DNA of 64,000 nt from Salibaculum griseiflavum (lineage in GTDB: Bacteria > Pseudomonadota > Alphaproteobacteria > Rhodobacterales > Rhodobacteraceae): assembly GCF_003129565.1 (NCBI RefSeq), contig NZ_QETF01000009.1:62001-126000 (forward strand), read 5' to 3'. Positions within the stretch are counted from its first letter, which is position 1; each line of letters opens with the position of its first letter. Shown here in pieces: positions 20,005 through 28,564 of this stretch. The position numbers and the translations under genes were made by a program. The notes under the pieces were generated by a model. That model saw only the letters and a program-made list of their open reading frames with translations. It was not told where the DNA came from and did not search any database.

Positions 20005-20967
20005 TCAATCCAGCCGGTCCGCAAGCCAGTTGGACAGCAGAAACTGCGCAATCGCCCCCCTGCGTGCAGGCAGCAGACCCGGACGATCCCCGGCAAAGGC
20101 GGCAGCCAATTCTTCGCGCGTGACCCACTGCGCCTCTTGCAGCTCCGCAGGGTCCAGCGTGATTGCATCGCTGTGCGCCTCGGCGCGGCACCCAATCATC
20201 AGCGAACTGGGAAACGCCCAAGGTTGGCTGGCAAGGTAGTCCACGCGGCCGACACGCACACCGGTTTCCTCCAGCACCTCGCGGCGCACGGCGGCTTCGA
20301 CAGTCTCACCCGGCTCCATGAACCCGGCCAGGCAGGAAAACATGCCCTCGGGCCAGCCGACGCCTCGACCCAGCAAGGTGCGGTTGCCTCGGGTCACCAG
20401 CATGATCACCACCGGATCGGTGCGCGGAAAATGCGGGGCGCCGCAGTCGGGGCATAGCCGCTGCCAACCGGCCTGCACCATGCAGCTTTCCCGGCCGCAG
20501 CAGGCGCAGAACCTGTGGGACAGATGCCAGGCGAATAGACTGCGGCCAGTCGCCGCCAGCTCGGCATCTCGTGGGGACAGGCGTGTCATGCACGCCTTGA
20601 GGTCTGTGAACCCGTCACATTCCGGGGCCAGGGGATGACGCTGCACCGAATTGTCGAAAAAGCTGCCATCCGGCAAAGCCTCGCCATCTCCGACTGGGTC
20701 CCAGTCGGACAGGTCGATCCCGAAAACCGCCTCTTCACCTTCGCACCCCAGCGGGATTTCCGGCCTGGAACAGGCCGTGACGAGGGCATGATCGGGCCGA
20801 AGCCGAACCACGTTATCTCGGGAAATCAGAACTTTACCCTGCCAGAATGCGATGAAACGCGCCCCGGGCGACGCACGCAGCCGCCGCATGGCATCGTGGT
20901 CGCCACGCAAATGCGCCGCCCGATCCAGACCGGACCCCCCGAATGTCACCGTTTCCGCGCGCTTCAT
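20005..20967 (-). CDS. nudC: NAD+ diphosphatase / NAD-capped RNA hydrolase (NudC family)
   Basis: Hydrolyses NAD(H) and can remove NAD caps from RNA. The 320-residue protein has an N-terminal domain, a zinc ribbon with Cys154, Cys157, Cys172 and Cys175, a Nudix box from Gly215 to Val237 (GFMEPGET...REVLEETGV) and the NudC-defining motif SQPWAFPSS at 248-256. In most homologues that motif has Pro where this protein has Ala251. ATG 20967 is chosen by family length. Confidence 0.92.
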   Translation of the reverse strand: MKRAETVTFGGSGLDRAAHLRGDHDAMRRLRASPGARFIAFWQGKVLISRDNVVRLRPDHALVTACSRPEIPLGCEGEEAVFGIDLSDWDPVGDGEALPDGSFFDNSVQRHPLAPECDGFTDLKACMTRLSPRDAELAATGRSLFAWHLSHRFCACCGRESCMVQAGWQRLCPDCGAPHFPRTDPVVIMLVTRGNRTLLGRGVGWPEGMFSCLAGFMEPGETVEAAVRREVLEETGVRVGRVDYLASQPWAFPSSLMIGCRAEAHSDAITLDPAELQEAQWVTREELAAAFAGDRPGLLPARRGAIAQFLLSNWLADRLD

Positions 20968-21029
20968 GGAGTGTCGTTGCCATGCGGACCGGTGGCATTC
21001 AATCCGGATATTTGACTTGCTCTCGCAAA

Positions 21030-21054
21030 ACAACACCTTAAAGTTGTGTGTTGT
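21030..21054 (+). other. Inverted repeat in the leader of the cyclic-nucleotide phosphodiesterase gene
   Basis: ACAACAC (21030-21036) can pair with GTGTTGT (21048-21054). It covers the GTG at 21046, which argues that translation starts further downstream. It may be an RNA hairpin or a protein-binding site. Confidence 0.35.
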
Positions 21055-21075
21055 GAAGGGCAGGGGTGTAAAAGG

Positions 21076-22971
21076 TTGAATTTTCGTGTCACGTCAAAGA
21101 CGGGTTCCGATCAGGCCCGGCTTCGAATCATGGCGACGAGCGACGTGCACGGCAACCTACTGCCCCATGACTATTTCCATGACCACGAAACGGAGAAAAG
21201 CGGGCTGGCGGGTCTGGCCACGCTGATTGAGCAAGCCCGGCTGCCGGGCGTGCCGTGTCTACTGGTCGACAATGGAGATTTTCTGCAGGGCACCCCGCTG
21301 GCCGAGGTTGTCCACGACAGGTTGCGCGCGAACCCCGCCACCGACAACGCCATTATCTCGGCAATGAACGCCATGGGATATGACGCAGCCAGCCTCGGCA
21401 ATCATGAGTTTGATTGGGGGCTGGACTATGTGCTGGACGCCGCGAAGCAGGCGCGCTTTCCGCTGTTGGCCGCCAACGCCTTTCGCAAGGACGGCGCGGG
21501 GCGCGCGCGCGTCCTCACCGAAGGTTCGAAGATCGTGACTCGCCGCTTTGATATGGGGGATGGAAACGGCATCGACCTGCGCATCGGCCTGCTTGGCCTG
21601 ACCCCGTTTCAGACCGCACAATGGGATGCACGCCAGGTCGGCGAGGCGGTCACCACCACCGACATGGTCGTCGCCGCCCGTCGGGTCGTGCCCCAGCTGC
21701 GCGAGGCCGGGGCGGATATCGTGATCGCATTGGCGCATACCGGTGTCGAAACAGCCGCGGATGCGACCGGCGACGAAAATGTCGGCGCAGCGCTGGCGCG
21801 GCTGGACGGGCTCGATGCCCTGGTCCTGGGCCATACGCATGTGCCCTTTCCCGATCCGGCGCACCCGACCGCACCGGGGATTTGCCCCCGTTTCGGCACG
21901 ATCCACGGAAAACCAGCGGTCAACCCCGGTGCGGAGGGGACATATCTGGGCCTGATCGACCTGGCGCTGGCCCCACGCGGCAATCGCTGGGAAATCGTCG
22001 GCCATGATACCCGGCTCGTTCCCGTGGCCGAGACCCTGTCGCGCGAGGGCCTCGAGCCGAGCCGTGAGATCGCCGAATTGCTCGACCAGACACACCGCAA
22101 GACGCTGGCCCATATCCGGCGCCCCATCGGACGAAGCGAGGTTCCCATCAACACCTTCTTCAGCCGGGTGGTCCCGGACGCGGCCATGCAACTGGTCAAC
22201 GCGGCTCAGGCGCGGACCTTGGCCGAGGCGCTGGCCGGCACCGATCATGCGGACCGTCCGATCCTGTCAGCGGCCTCGCCGTTCAAGTCGGGCGGGCGGG
22301 GCGGGTCCGGAGATTTCGTCAATATTCCGCCCGGCCCCCTGGCCCTGCGCCATGCTGCGGACCTCTACCCCTATCCGAACAGGATCTGCGCCATCGAGAT
22401 CACCGGCAGGCAATTGCGCAATTGGCTCGAGCGCTCGGCGTCGGTGTTTGCGCGGATCGAACCAGGCCGTCGCAAGCAGTCACTGCTCGACACGCGTTTC
22501 CCGAGTTACTTCTACGATGTATTCGCGGGGATAGACTACCAGTTCGATCTTTCGCAGCCCGCGCGGTTCAGCCCATTCGGCAACTGCATCGCACCGAAGG
22601 CCTGCCGCCTGCGCAATCTGCGGCATGCCGGCCGACCGGTGGCGGACGATCAGCGTTTCGTGCTGGCCACCAATTCCTACCGTCTCGGCGGGGGAGGTTA
22701 TTTCGACGAGCCAGCCCGCGCGCCCCTTCTGTTCGAAAGCACCGCGACCGCAAGCCAGATCATCGCAGCATATTTCTCGGAGAACTCTCCATTGACGCTG
22801 CACGTCACCCCGAACTGGGGGTTCGCGGCAATCCCGGGGGCCAGCGCCACATTCACCACCGCCGCGCCTGCGGCGTCCAGCCTGCCCCGCCCCGGCCTGC
22901 GCGCCTTGAAGCATGATGACCAGGGGTTCCTTCTCTGCGAGATAGAACTGGACGGCACGGCCCCAGGCTGA
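21076..22971 (+). CDS. Bifunctional 2',3'-cyclic-nucleotide 2'-phosphodiesterase / 3'-nucleotidase family protein
   Basis: A 631-residue calcineurin-type metallophosphatase with a C-terminal 5'-nucleotidase domain. Metal-binding motifs are in order: TSDVHGN, DNGDFLQGTPL, GNHEFDWG and LGHTHVPFPDP. The C-terminal nucleotide-binding part includes PIGRSEVPINTFFSRV and ATNSYRLGGGGYF. Unlike CpdB of enterics there is no visible signal peptide, so the enzyme may stay in the cytoplasm or use another route. The start is uncertain: TTG 21076 has GGGG nine bases upstream; GTG 21046 adds ten residues. Confidence 0.85.
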   Translation: MNFRVTSKTGSDQARLRIMATSDVHGNLLPHDYFHDHETEKSGLAGLATLIEQARLPGVPCLLVDNGDFLQGTPLAEVVHDRLRANPATDNAIISAMNAMGYDAASLGNHEFDWGLDYVLDAAKQARFPLLAANAFRKDGAGRARVLTEGSKIVTRRFDMGDGNGIDLRIGLLGLTPFQTAQWDARQVGEAVTTTDMVVAARRVVPQLREAGADIVIALAHTGVETAADATGDENVGAALARLDGLDALVLGHTHVPFPDPAHPTAPGICPRFGTIHGKPAVNPGAEGTYLGLIDLALAPRGNRWEIVGHDTRLVPVAETLSREGLEPSREIAELLDQTHRKTLAHIRRPIGRSEVPINTFFSRVVPDAAMQLVNAAQARTLAEALAGTDHADRPILSAASPFKSGGRGGSGDFVNIPPGPLALRHAADLYPYPNRICAIEITGRQLRNWLERSASVFARIEPGRRKQSLLDTRFPSYFYDVFAGIDYQFDLSQPARFSPFGNCIAPKACRLRNLRHAGRPVADDQRFVLATNSYRLGGGGYFDEPARAPLLFESTATASQIIAAYFSENSPLTLHVTPNWGFAAIPGASATFTTAAPAASSLPRPGLRALKHDDQGFLLCEIELDGTAPG

Positions 22972-23004
22972 TCAAACGGGACGAGAACCAGACCCGGAGA
23001 TGCA

Positions 23005-23343
23005 ATGTTCCGTTTGCTGCTTGTCATCATCGTGCTCGGAGGGCTTGCGGCTTTCCTGACCCGCCCGACCGAAGCCGAGATCCGAGGCAAGGCGCGGGCC
23101 ATTGTGAAGGACAGCATCGAACAGGGCGCGTTCGACGATGTGTCGGACCCTGCTCTTGCCCTACTGGTTGCGGGCTGCAGGGCCGATGTGGCCGCCTGCG
23201 CCGATGTCCTCGTTCGGGCCATCGACATAACCTATGACGATCGACGCCTCTACGCCCGTGTCGATGTGCGCGGTTTCGGGCGCAGCGCCACCTGCTACGC
23301 CGCCTTCACGAAACTCTTCTGCCCGGACGGGCTGGTACGCTAG
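23005..23343 (+). CDS. Small exported or membrane-anchored protein, unknown function
   Basis: I do not recognise this 112-residue protein. It begins with a single hydrophobic helix (about 3-18) directly after MFR, so it is either secreted or anchored with the rest in the periplasm. The body holds four cysteines (CRADVAAC near the middle, two near the end) that could form disulfides, as expected for a periplasmic fold. A GGAG site precedes ATG 23005. It lies 33 bases after the phosphodiesterase gene, so it is probably cotranscribed. Confidence 0.7.
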   Translation: MFRLLLVIIVLGGLAAFLTRPTEAEIRGKARAIVKDSIEQGAFDDVSDPALALLVAGCRADVAACADVLVRAIDITYDDRRLYARVDVRGFGRSATCYAAFTKLFCPDGLVR

Positions 23344-23386
23344 CCGCCCCTTGAAAGAGACGCCGCGCAAGCGTATATGCCGGCGC

Positions 23387-23480
23387 GAGAGGTTGGCGCG
23401 GGCAAGCGCCTCGCCAACCCGGTCAGGTCCGGAAGGAAGCAGCCGTAACGAGCCCCGCTTGGGTCGTTGTCCAGCCTCTC
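23387..23480 (+). ncRNA. ffs: Signal recognition particle RNA, small bacterial type
   Basis: The universally conserved SRP apical region is present (GGTCAGGTCCGGAAGGAAGC then AGCCGTAA). The outer ends GAGAGGTTGG and CCAGCCTCTC pair to close the single long hairpin. With Ffh it targets nascent membrane proteins. The exact transcript ends may be a few bases longer. Its place near rsgA and dnaX is usual for bacteria, where ffs often sits close to dnaX. Confidence 0.95.
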
Positions 23481-23577
23481 ACCTATCGCGCCGTCGCGCT
23501 TATGGGTTGCGCTTAGATTGTCCAGACGCGACCCGGATGAAACAGGCCCGACCGGCCCCGATGCAAGGAGGATGATC

Positions 23578-23616
23578 ATGATTGTGCGCTTCACCCTCCG
23601 CGCGGGGCATCTCTGA
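23578..23616 (+). CDS. Possible 12-codon leader peptide upstream of rsgA
   Basis: A consensus AAGGAGG ribosome site (23565-23571) stands six bases before ATG 23578, which opens a 12-codon frame (MIVRFTLRAGHL) ending at TGA 23614-23616. An eight-base stem-loop follows at 23644-23661, just before the likely rsgA start. A very strong site with so short a frame suggests a regulatory leader, but chance cannot be excluded. Confidence 0.3.
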   Translation: MIVRFTLRAGHL

Positions 23617-23643
23617 ACATTTCAGGCCCCGGCTGCCGTAACC

Positions 23644-23661
23644 GCCACCCGCACGGGTGGC
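23644..23661 (+). other. Stem-loop in the rsgA leader
   Basis: GCCACCCG and CGGGTGGC are perfect complements separated by two bases; in RNA this would close as a seven-pair stem with a four-base loop. No T run follows, so it is not a standard terminator. Confidence 0.4.
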
Positions 23662-23692
23662 ATGGTTCACATGCATGCAAGGGGCCGAAGCC

Positions 23693-24727
23693 TTGACCAC
23701 GTATTCTCTTAAATCGCTGGGATGGACCCAGCATTTCGTCCGTCAACTTGACGCGGACACCATCGCCACCGCGAAACCCGTGCGCCTGAGCGCCATTCAC
23801 CGGACCCGGCTCGACGGGCTGTCCGAGGACGGCCCGGTCTCTCTGAATCCCTCCGTTCTGACCAGTGAATACGCGGTCGGCGACTGGGTGCTGGCCGATG
23901 GGCACATGGCCTCGGCCCCGCTGGAGCGCGCCACCGAGATCACCCGCCGCGCTGCGGGCCACGAGGCGCGCCCGCAACTGATCGCGGCCAACGTGGACAC
24001 GCTGGCGATCGTCAGCAGCTGCAACGAGGATTTCAACATCGCGCGGCTGGAACGTTACCTGGCCCTGGCGGGCATGTCCGGCTGCCTTCCGCTGCTTGTG
24101 CTGACCAAGGCGGACCAGGTGGAAGACGCCGATGATTTTGCCCAGCGCGCGCAGGCGCTGTCGCCGGCTCTTCCGGTCTTGGTCGTCAACGCCAAGGACC
24201 CCGATGAGGCCACAAAGCTCGCGCCCTGGTGTTCGGACGGGCAGACACTGGCGCTGGTGGGATCGTCCGGGGTTGGCAAGACCACACTGCAGAACCACCT
24301 GACCGGCACCGATGAGGCAACCCGTGACATCCGCGATGACGACGCCAAGGGCCGCCATACCACCACGGGCCGCGCCCTGCGCCCGACCCTGCATGGCGGC
24401 TGGCTGATCGACACGCCGGGCATGCGCGAATTGCGCCTGCTGGAGGCAGAGGAAGGGATCGAAGAGGTGTTTTCGGACATCCTGGAGATCGCAGCGGGCT
24501 GCAAGTTCCGGGATTGTGCCCACGAGAGCGAACCGGGCTGCGCCGTACGCGCGGCCATCGCGGACGGCACGCTCGATCCCGCCCGCCTGTCCCGCTGGCG
24601 CAAGCTGGAGGCCGAGAACCGCCACAACAGCGAAACGGTCGCGCAATCTCGTGCCCGCGGCAAGCAGCTCAACAAGCTTTACCGCGAGGGAAAGGCACGG
24701 GCGCGGCTCAAGCGCGGGGAAGACTAG
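23693..24727 (+). CDS. rsgA: Ribosome small-subunit-dependent GTPase A
   Basis: A late 30S assembly GTPase. From TTG 23693 it has 344 residues: an N-terminal OB-fold, a circularly permuted GTPase domain with G4 TKAD at 138-141, then G1 GSSGVGKT at 190-197 and G3 DTPG at 240-243, and a zinc knuckle with Cys270, Cys275, His277 and Cys283. The TTG start has AAGGGG eight bases upstream; ATG 23675 and GTG 23657 are alternatives. Its last 20 bases overlap the end of the convergent phosphatase gene. Confidence 0.93.
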   Translation: MTTYSLKSLGWTQHFVRQLDADTIATAKPVRLSAIHRTRLDGLSEDGPVSLNPSVLTSEYAVGDWVLADGHMASAPLERATEITRRAAGHEARPQLIAANVDTLAIVSSCNEDFNIARLERYLALAGMSGCLPLLVLTKADQVEDADDFAQRAQALSPALPVLVVNAKDPDEATKLAPWCSDGQTLALVGSSGVGKTTLQNHLTGTDEATRDIRDDDAKGRHTTTGRALRPTLHGGWLIDTPGMRELRLLEAEEGIEEVFSDILEIAAGCKFRDCAHESEPGCAVRAAIADGTLDPARLSRWRKLEAENRHNSETVAQSRARGKQLNKLYREGKARARLKRGED

Positions 24728-25196
24728 CCCAGGCCAGTTGCGCGTCGGTCTCCACGGCACAGGGGCGCACCGCCCGCAGCCGCGTCAAGGCCGATCCGGG
24801 CGGCTCGCCCGCCTCGACCATCAGGCGCAGGCAGGCCATGCCCGACCGACCGCAACCGCCAAAGCAATGGACCAGCACCCGGCGACCTTCGGCCAGCATC
24901 GCGCGTGCGGTTGCCGATGTTTCAGGCCAGGCGGCTTCGACCTCGGGCCCCGGCGCGCCGAAATCCTCGACCGGCAGATGTCGCCATGCGATTCCATACG
25001 CGGCCAGATCCCCGCCCAGGCCACCGGATCCCTTGCGGTCCAACTCGGCCTGGGTGGTCATGGTGATGACCATGGCAGGCCCCCAGGCCAGCAACCTGTC
25101 GCGGTCGGTGCCATAATGCCGCGTCCGGCCAGGGATGGGCGACAGCGCCAGCGTCCCCGCCAGAAGCGGCAGTTCATAAATGACGAATTCGGACAT
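24708..25196 (-). CDS. Protein-tyrosine/dual-specificity phosphatase-like protein
   Basis: A 162-residue protein with the Cys-based phosphatase signature HCxxGxxR: HCFGGCGRSG with nucleophile Cys111 and Arg117. Asp78 (VEDFGAP) is in the right place for the general acid. Size and sequence suit the small dual-specificity/cyclin-dependent kinase inhibitor-type phosphatases found in bacteria. The substrate may be a phosphoprotein or a phosphorylated small molecule. It is tail-to-tail with rsgA and overlaps it by 20 bases. Confidence 0.82.
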   Translation of the reverse strand: MSEFVIYELPLLAGTLALSPIPGRTRHYGTDRDRLLAWGPAMVITMTTQAELDRKGSGGLGGDLAAYGIAWRHLPVEDFGAPGPEVEAAWPETSATARAMLAEGRRVLVHCFGGCGRSGMACLRLMVEAGEPPGSALTRLRAVRPCAVETDAQLAWASLPRA

Positions 25197-25320
25197 GGCC
25201 CCACCGTTTCAGACCCCCAGATTGGTCAAATGCATCCCCGATGGCAATCTACCTCGTCGCGGTGGACCTCGTCCCCGGCCCCGCTTAACCTGTGCCGACC
25301 ACCCGAATCCCAAGGCCGCC

Positions 25321-27081
25321 ATGACCGACCAACCCGCCTACCAGGTGCTTGCCCGCAAATACCGCCCCGAGACCTTCGCCGATCTCGTTGGGCAGGACGC
25401 CATGGTGCGCACGCTCAAGAATGCCTTTGCCGCCGACCGGATCGCGCAGGCCTTCATCATGACCGGCATTCGCGGCACCGGGAAGACCACCACCGCCCGG
25501 ATCATCGCAAAGGGGATGAATTGCACCGGCGTGGACGGCACAGGCGGCCCCACCACCGACCCTTGCGGGCAATGCGAACATTGCGTGGCGATCATGGAAG
25601 GCCGCCATGTCGACGTCATGGAAATGGACGCGGCCAGCCGCACCGGCGTGGGGGACATCCGCGAGATCATCGAAAGCGTCCACTACCGGGCCGCCTCCGC
25701 GCGCTACAAGATCTACATCATCGACGAGGTTCACATGCTCTCGACCAGCGCGTTCAACGCGTTGCTCAAGACGCTGGAGGAACCCCCCGCCCATGTGAAG
25801 TTCATCTTCGCGACCACGGAAATCCGCAAGGTGCCCGTCACCGTCCTGTCGCGGTGCCAGCGCTTTGACCTGCGCCGCATCGAACCCGAGGACCAGATCG
25901 CCCTGCTGCGCCGCATCGCAGATGCGGAAGGCGCGGAAATCACCGACGATGCACTGGCCCTTATCACCCGCGCCGCCGAGGGATCGGCACGGGATGCAAC
26001 CTCGCTTCTGGATCAGGCGATTTCCCATGGCGCAGGCGAAACCACCGCAGACCAGGTGCGCGCCATGCTGGGCCTTGCCGACCGGGGCCGGGTGCTGGAC
26101 CTGTTCGACATGGTCCTGAAAGGCGAGGCCGCCGCCGCTCTGACGGAATTGTCGGCGCAATATGCGGACGGGGCGGACCCGATGGCGATCCTGCGCGACC
26201 TGGCCGAGATTGCGCACTGGGTCAGCATCATCAAGGTCACGCCCGAGGCCGCCGAGGACCCCACCGTCGGCCCTGATGAACGCGCCCGCGGCCTGGCCAT
26301 GGCCGAGGCGCTGCCGATGCGGGTGCTGACCCGGCTCTGGCAGATGCTGCTCAAGGCGCTGGAAGAGGTGGCCCATGCCCCCAACGGCATGATGGCGGCG
26401 GAGATGGCGGTGATCCGGCTGACCCATGTGGCGGACCTGCCGACGCCCGAGGATCTTGTGCGCAAGTTGCAGGACACCCCGCCGCCACCCGGCCCGGGCG
26501 GTGGCAGTGGCGATGCACCGCGGGCTGCGCCCCCGGCAGCAACCGAGGCGCGCGGCGGGGCAACGGCCCCCACCCATCCCGGCCCCTCCGGCCCGTCCGC
26601 CCACCAGGGCAGCGCCGTTCGGGCCGTTGCGACCGAGGCCGCGCTGGCCCACTATCCCAGCTTCGAGCATGTGGTCGAGCTGATCCGCAGCCACCGCGAC
26701 GTGAAACTTCTGGTCGACGTGGAAAGCTGCGTGCGCCTTGTGGCATACCAACCGGGCCGGATCGAGTTCCAGCCCACCGATGACGCCCCGCGTGACCTGG
26801 CCGCGAAACTGGGCAGCCGCTTGCAGGCCTGGACCGGCAATCGTTGGGCCATTACCGTCGTCGGCTCGGGCGGTGGCAAGACCATTGCCGAAGACCGCGA
26901 CGCCGAAGAAGCCGCCTTGCGCGAACAGGCCGCCGAACACCCGCTGGTCAAGGCAGTGCTGACGCAGTTTCCAAAGGCCCGGATCACGGACATCCGCACC
27001 CCGAAGGCGCTGGAGGTCGAGGCCGAACTGGAGGCCCTGCCGGAGGTCGAGGACGAATGGGACCCGTTCGAGGAAGACTGA
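25321..27081 (+). CDS. dnaX: DNA polymerase III subunits gamma and tau
   Basis: Clamp-loader ATPase and replisome organiser. The 586-residue protein has Walker A GIRGTGKT at 49-56, the zinc module Cys68, Cys82, Cys85, Cys88, Walker B IIDEVHM near 135-141 and the SRC arginine finger. A Pro/Ala-rich linker (about 385-445) leads to the tau C-terminal region. ATG 25321 opens directly with the family start; the frame extends upstream over an intergenic stretch. First gene of dnaX-ybaB-recR. I looked for but cannot claim a frameshift site for gamma. Confidence 0.97.
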   Translation: MTDQPAYQVLARKYRPETFADLVGQDAMVRTLKNAFAADRIAQAFIMTGIRGTGKTTTARIIAKGMNCTGVDGTGGPTTDPCGQCEHCVAIMEGRHVDVMEMDAASRTGVGDIREIIESVHYRAASARYKIYIIDEVHMLSTSAFNALLKTLEEPPAHVKFIFATTEIRKVPVTVLSRCQRFDLRRIEPEDQIALLRRIADAEGAEITDDALALITRAAEGSARDATSLLDQAISHGAGETTADQVRAMLGLADRGRVLDLFDMVLKGEAAAALTELSAQYADGADPMAILRDLAEIAHWVSIIKVTPEAAEDPTVGPDERARGLAMAEALPMRVLTRLWQMLLKALEEVAHAPNGMMAAEMAVIRLTHVADLPTPEDLVRKLQDTPPPPGPGGGSGDAPRAAPPAATEARGGATAPTHPGPSGPSAHQGSAVRAVATEAALAHYPSFEHVVELIRSHRDVKLLVDVESCVRLVAYQPGRIEFQPTDDAPRDLAAKLGSRLQAWTGNRWAITVVGSGGGKTIAEDRDAEEAALREQAAEHPLVKAVLTQFPKARITDIRTPKALEVEAELEALPEVEDEWDPFEED

Positions 27082-27153
27082 TCCGGGCTTGAGGCCGCGC
27101 CGCTGCGGCCATATCTGACAACACGAGACACGCATTCGACAGGAGATACGGGA

Positions 27154-27498
27154 ATGTTCAAGGGACTGGGCCAGATGGGCGACATGGCCAAGATGATGAA
27201 ATCGGCCCAGGAGCTGCAGCAGAAAATGGAGCAGCTTCAGGAGGACATGCACAACATGATGGTGACGGGCGAGAGCGGCGCCGGCCTCGTCAAGGCCACC
27301 GCGACCGCCAAGGGCGAACTCAAGGGCCTGGACATCGACCCCTCGATCTTCAATGGCGATGACAAGGAAGTGGTCGAGGACCTGATCCTTGCCGCGATCA
27401 AGGACGCCCAGTCGCGCGCCAGCGATCGCGCCGCCGAAGAGATGCAGAAGATCCAGGAAGAGCTGGGCCTGCCCGCCGGGATGAAGCTGCCGTTCTAG
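27154..27498 (+). CDS. YbaB/EbfC family nucleoid-associated protein
   Basis: A 114-residue DNA-binding protein that shapes the nucleoid. It begins MFKGLGQMGDMAKMMKSAQEL, a long helix typical of the family, continues with the sheet region (ATAKGELKGLDIDPSIF) and ends in a helix with the conserved P-x-G-x-P-like tail (GLPAGMKLPF). It has an AGGAG site upstream and stands 72 bases after dnaX and 84 before recR, the standard gene order. Confidence 0.95.
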   Translation: MFKGLGQMGDMAKMMKSAQELQQKMEQLQEDMHNMMVTGESGAGLVKATATAKGELKGLDIDPSIFNGDDKEVVEDLILAAIKDAQSRASDRAAEEMQKIQEELGLPAGMKLPF

Positions 27499-27582
27499 GC
27501 CAGTGCACACAGCGACCTGGCCCGGCGGGATCAAGTGGAAGCGCCAAAGGCTTTTCGGCAGCGTTCCCCGCAGGAGATTGTC

Positions 27583-28176
27583 TTGACCAAAGCCACAAGC
27601 GATATCGAGGACCTGATCGACCTGATGGCCCGCCTGCCCGGCCTTGGGCCGCGCTCGGCCCGGCGCGCCGTTCTGCACCTGATCAAGAAGCGCGGTCCGT
27701 TGCTCACCCCGCTGGCCGAGGCCATGGCTCGGGTCGGAACGACGGCGCGTGAATGCCTCAATTGCGGCAATGTCGGCACCGCGGATATCTGCGATATCTG
27801 CAACAGCGAGAAACGCGCCAACGGCCAGATCTGCGTGGTCGAGGATGTGGCCGACCTCTGGGCGATGGAACGCGCGGCCGTGTTCAAGGGGCGCTATCAC
27901 GTGCTGGGCGGCACGCTGTCCGCGCTGGACGATATCGGGCCCGAGGACCTGCGTATTCCAAAGCTGAAATCACGCGTCGCCTCCGAAGGTGTAACCGAGG
28001 TCATCCTGGCCCTCGGCGCCACCGTCGACGGCCAGACCACGGCCCATTACATCGCCGATGAACTTGCCGGCGTCTCGGTCACGTCCCTGGCTCAGGGCGT
28101 CCCCGTGGGCGGAGAGCTGGACTACCTCGACGACGGCACCATCACCGCCGCCCTGAACGCCCGGAAACAATTCTGA
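27583..28176 (+). CDS. recR: Recombination mediator protein RecR
   Basis: Works with RecO and RecF to load RecA at gaps. From TTG 27583 it has 197 residues, the usual length: helix-hairpin-helix ([15 protein letters not shown], 16-30), C4 zinc finger (Cys58, Cys61, Cys70, Cys73) and a Toprim domain beginning ICVVED at 83. TTG is preferred because AGGAG lies seven bases upstream; the frame is open to a GTG at 27535 without a ribosome site. Last gene of the dnaX operon. Confidence 0.95.
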   Translation: MTKATSDIEDLIDLMARLPGLGPRSARRAVLHLIKKRGPLLTPLAEAMARVGTTARECLNCGNVGTADICDICNSEKRANGQICVVEDVADLWAMERAAVFKGRYHVLGGTLSALDDIGPEDLRIPKLKSRVASEGVTEVILALGATVDGQTTAHYIADELAGVSVTSLAQGVPVGGELDYLDDGTITAALNARKQF

Positions 28177-28564
28177 ACGGCCTCGGATATTCCGTAGGTC
28201 GTGTGGTGGGGCGAACCGGGGCATCGAGATGGAAAACTTGGAAGCGGAACCTTTCGGCCCGGAGCGGACACTCGGGCCGGCCCCGCGATGCGGCCGGCGG
28301 ATTTTACACTCCCGACATTCGCCGCAACTGCGCCACCCTTGATGGCATCGAATTCACACATTGCAGGACATTTCGGACTCTCAATGAAATTGGGGCAAGA
28401 AGGCGGCTCTGGCCATAAGCTAGCTTTGCGGCTCATTCGGGGTTTCTTGGGGACCGCAGCCTGCTTCTCCATCAGTCGCTGAGACCATGAAATCCAGACC
28501 GGCCCGACCTCATAGTCGAAGTCGCCTGGCAGCCATCCGCGGTTTGAACAGTGCCAATCCCGGG
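28177..28564. other. Intergenic region without a supported gene (388 bases)
   Basis: Between recR and the convergent phosphodiesterase gene. Short open frames exist on both strands, but none has a ribosome site together with protein-like composition. It reads like decayed or random sequence, with a mixed GC content. I see no hairpin with a T run that would terminate either neighbour. Confidence 0.5.

Noticed and set aside
25285-27900. An 871-codon open frame on the minus strand
   Set aside because: It spans the complement of dnaX, ybaB and part of recR, all firm genes; low-complexity His/Gly/Arg composition.
28201-28482. A 93-codon frame in the recR-EEP gap
   Set aside because: No ribosome site, no homology I can recognise, and protein composition like translated non-coding DNA.
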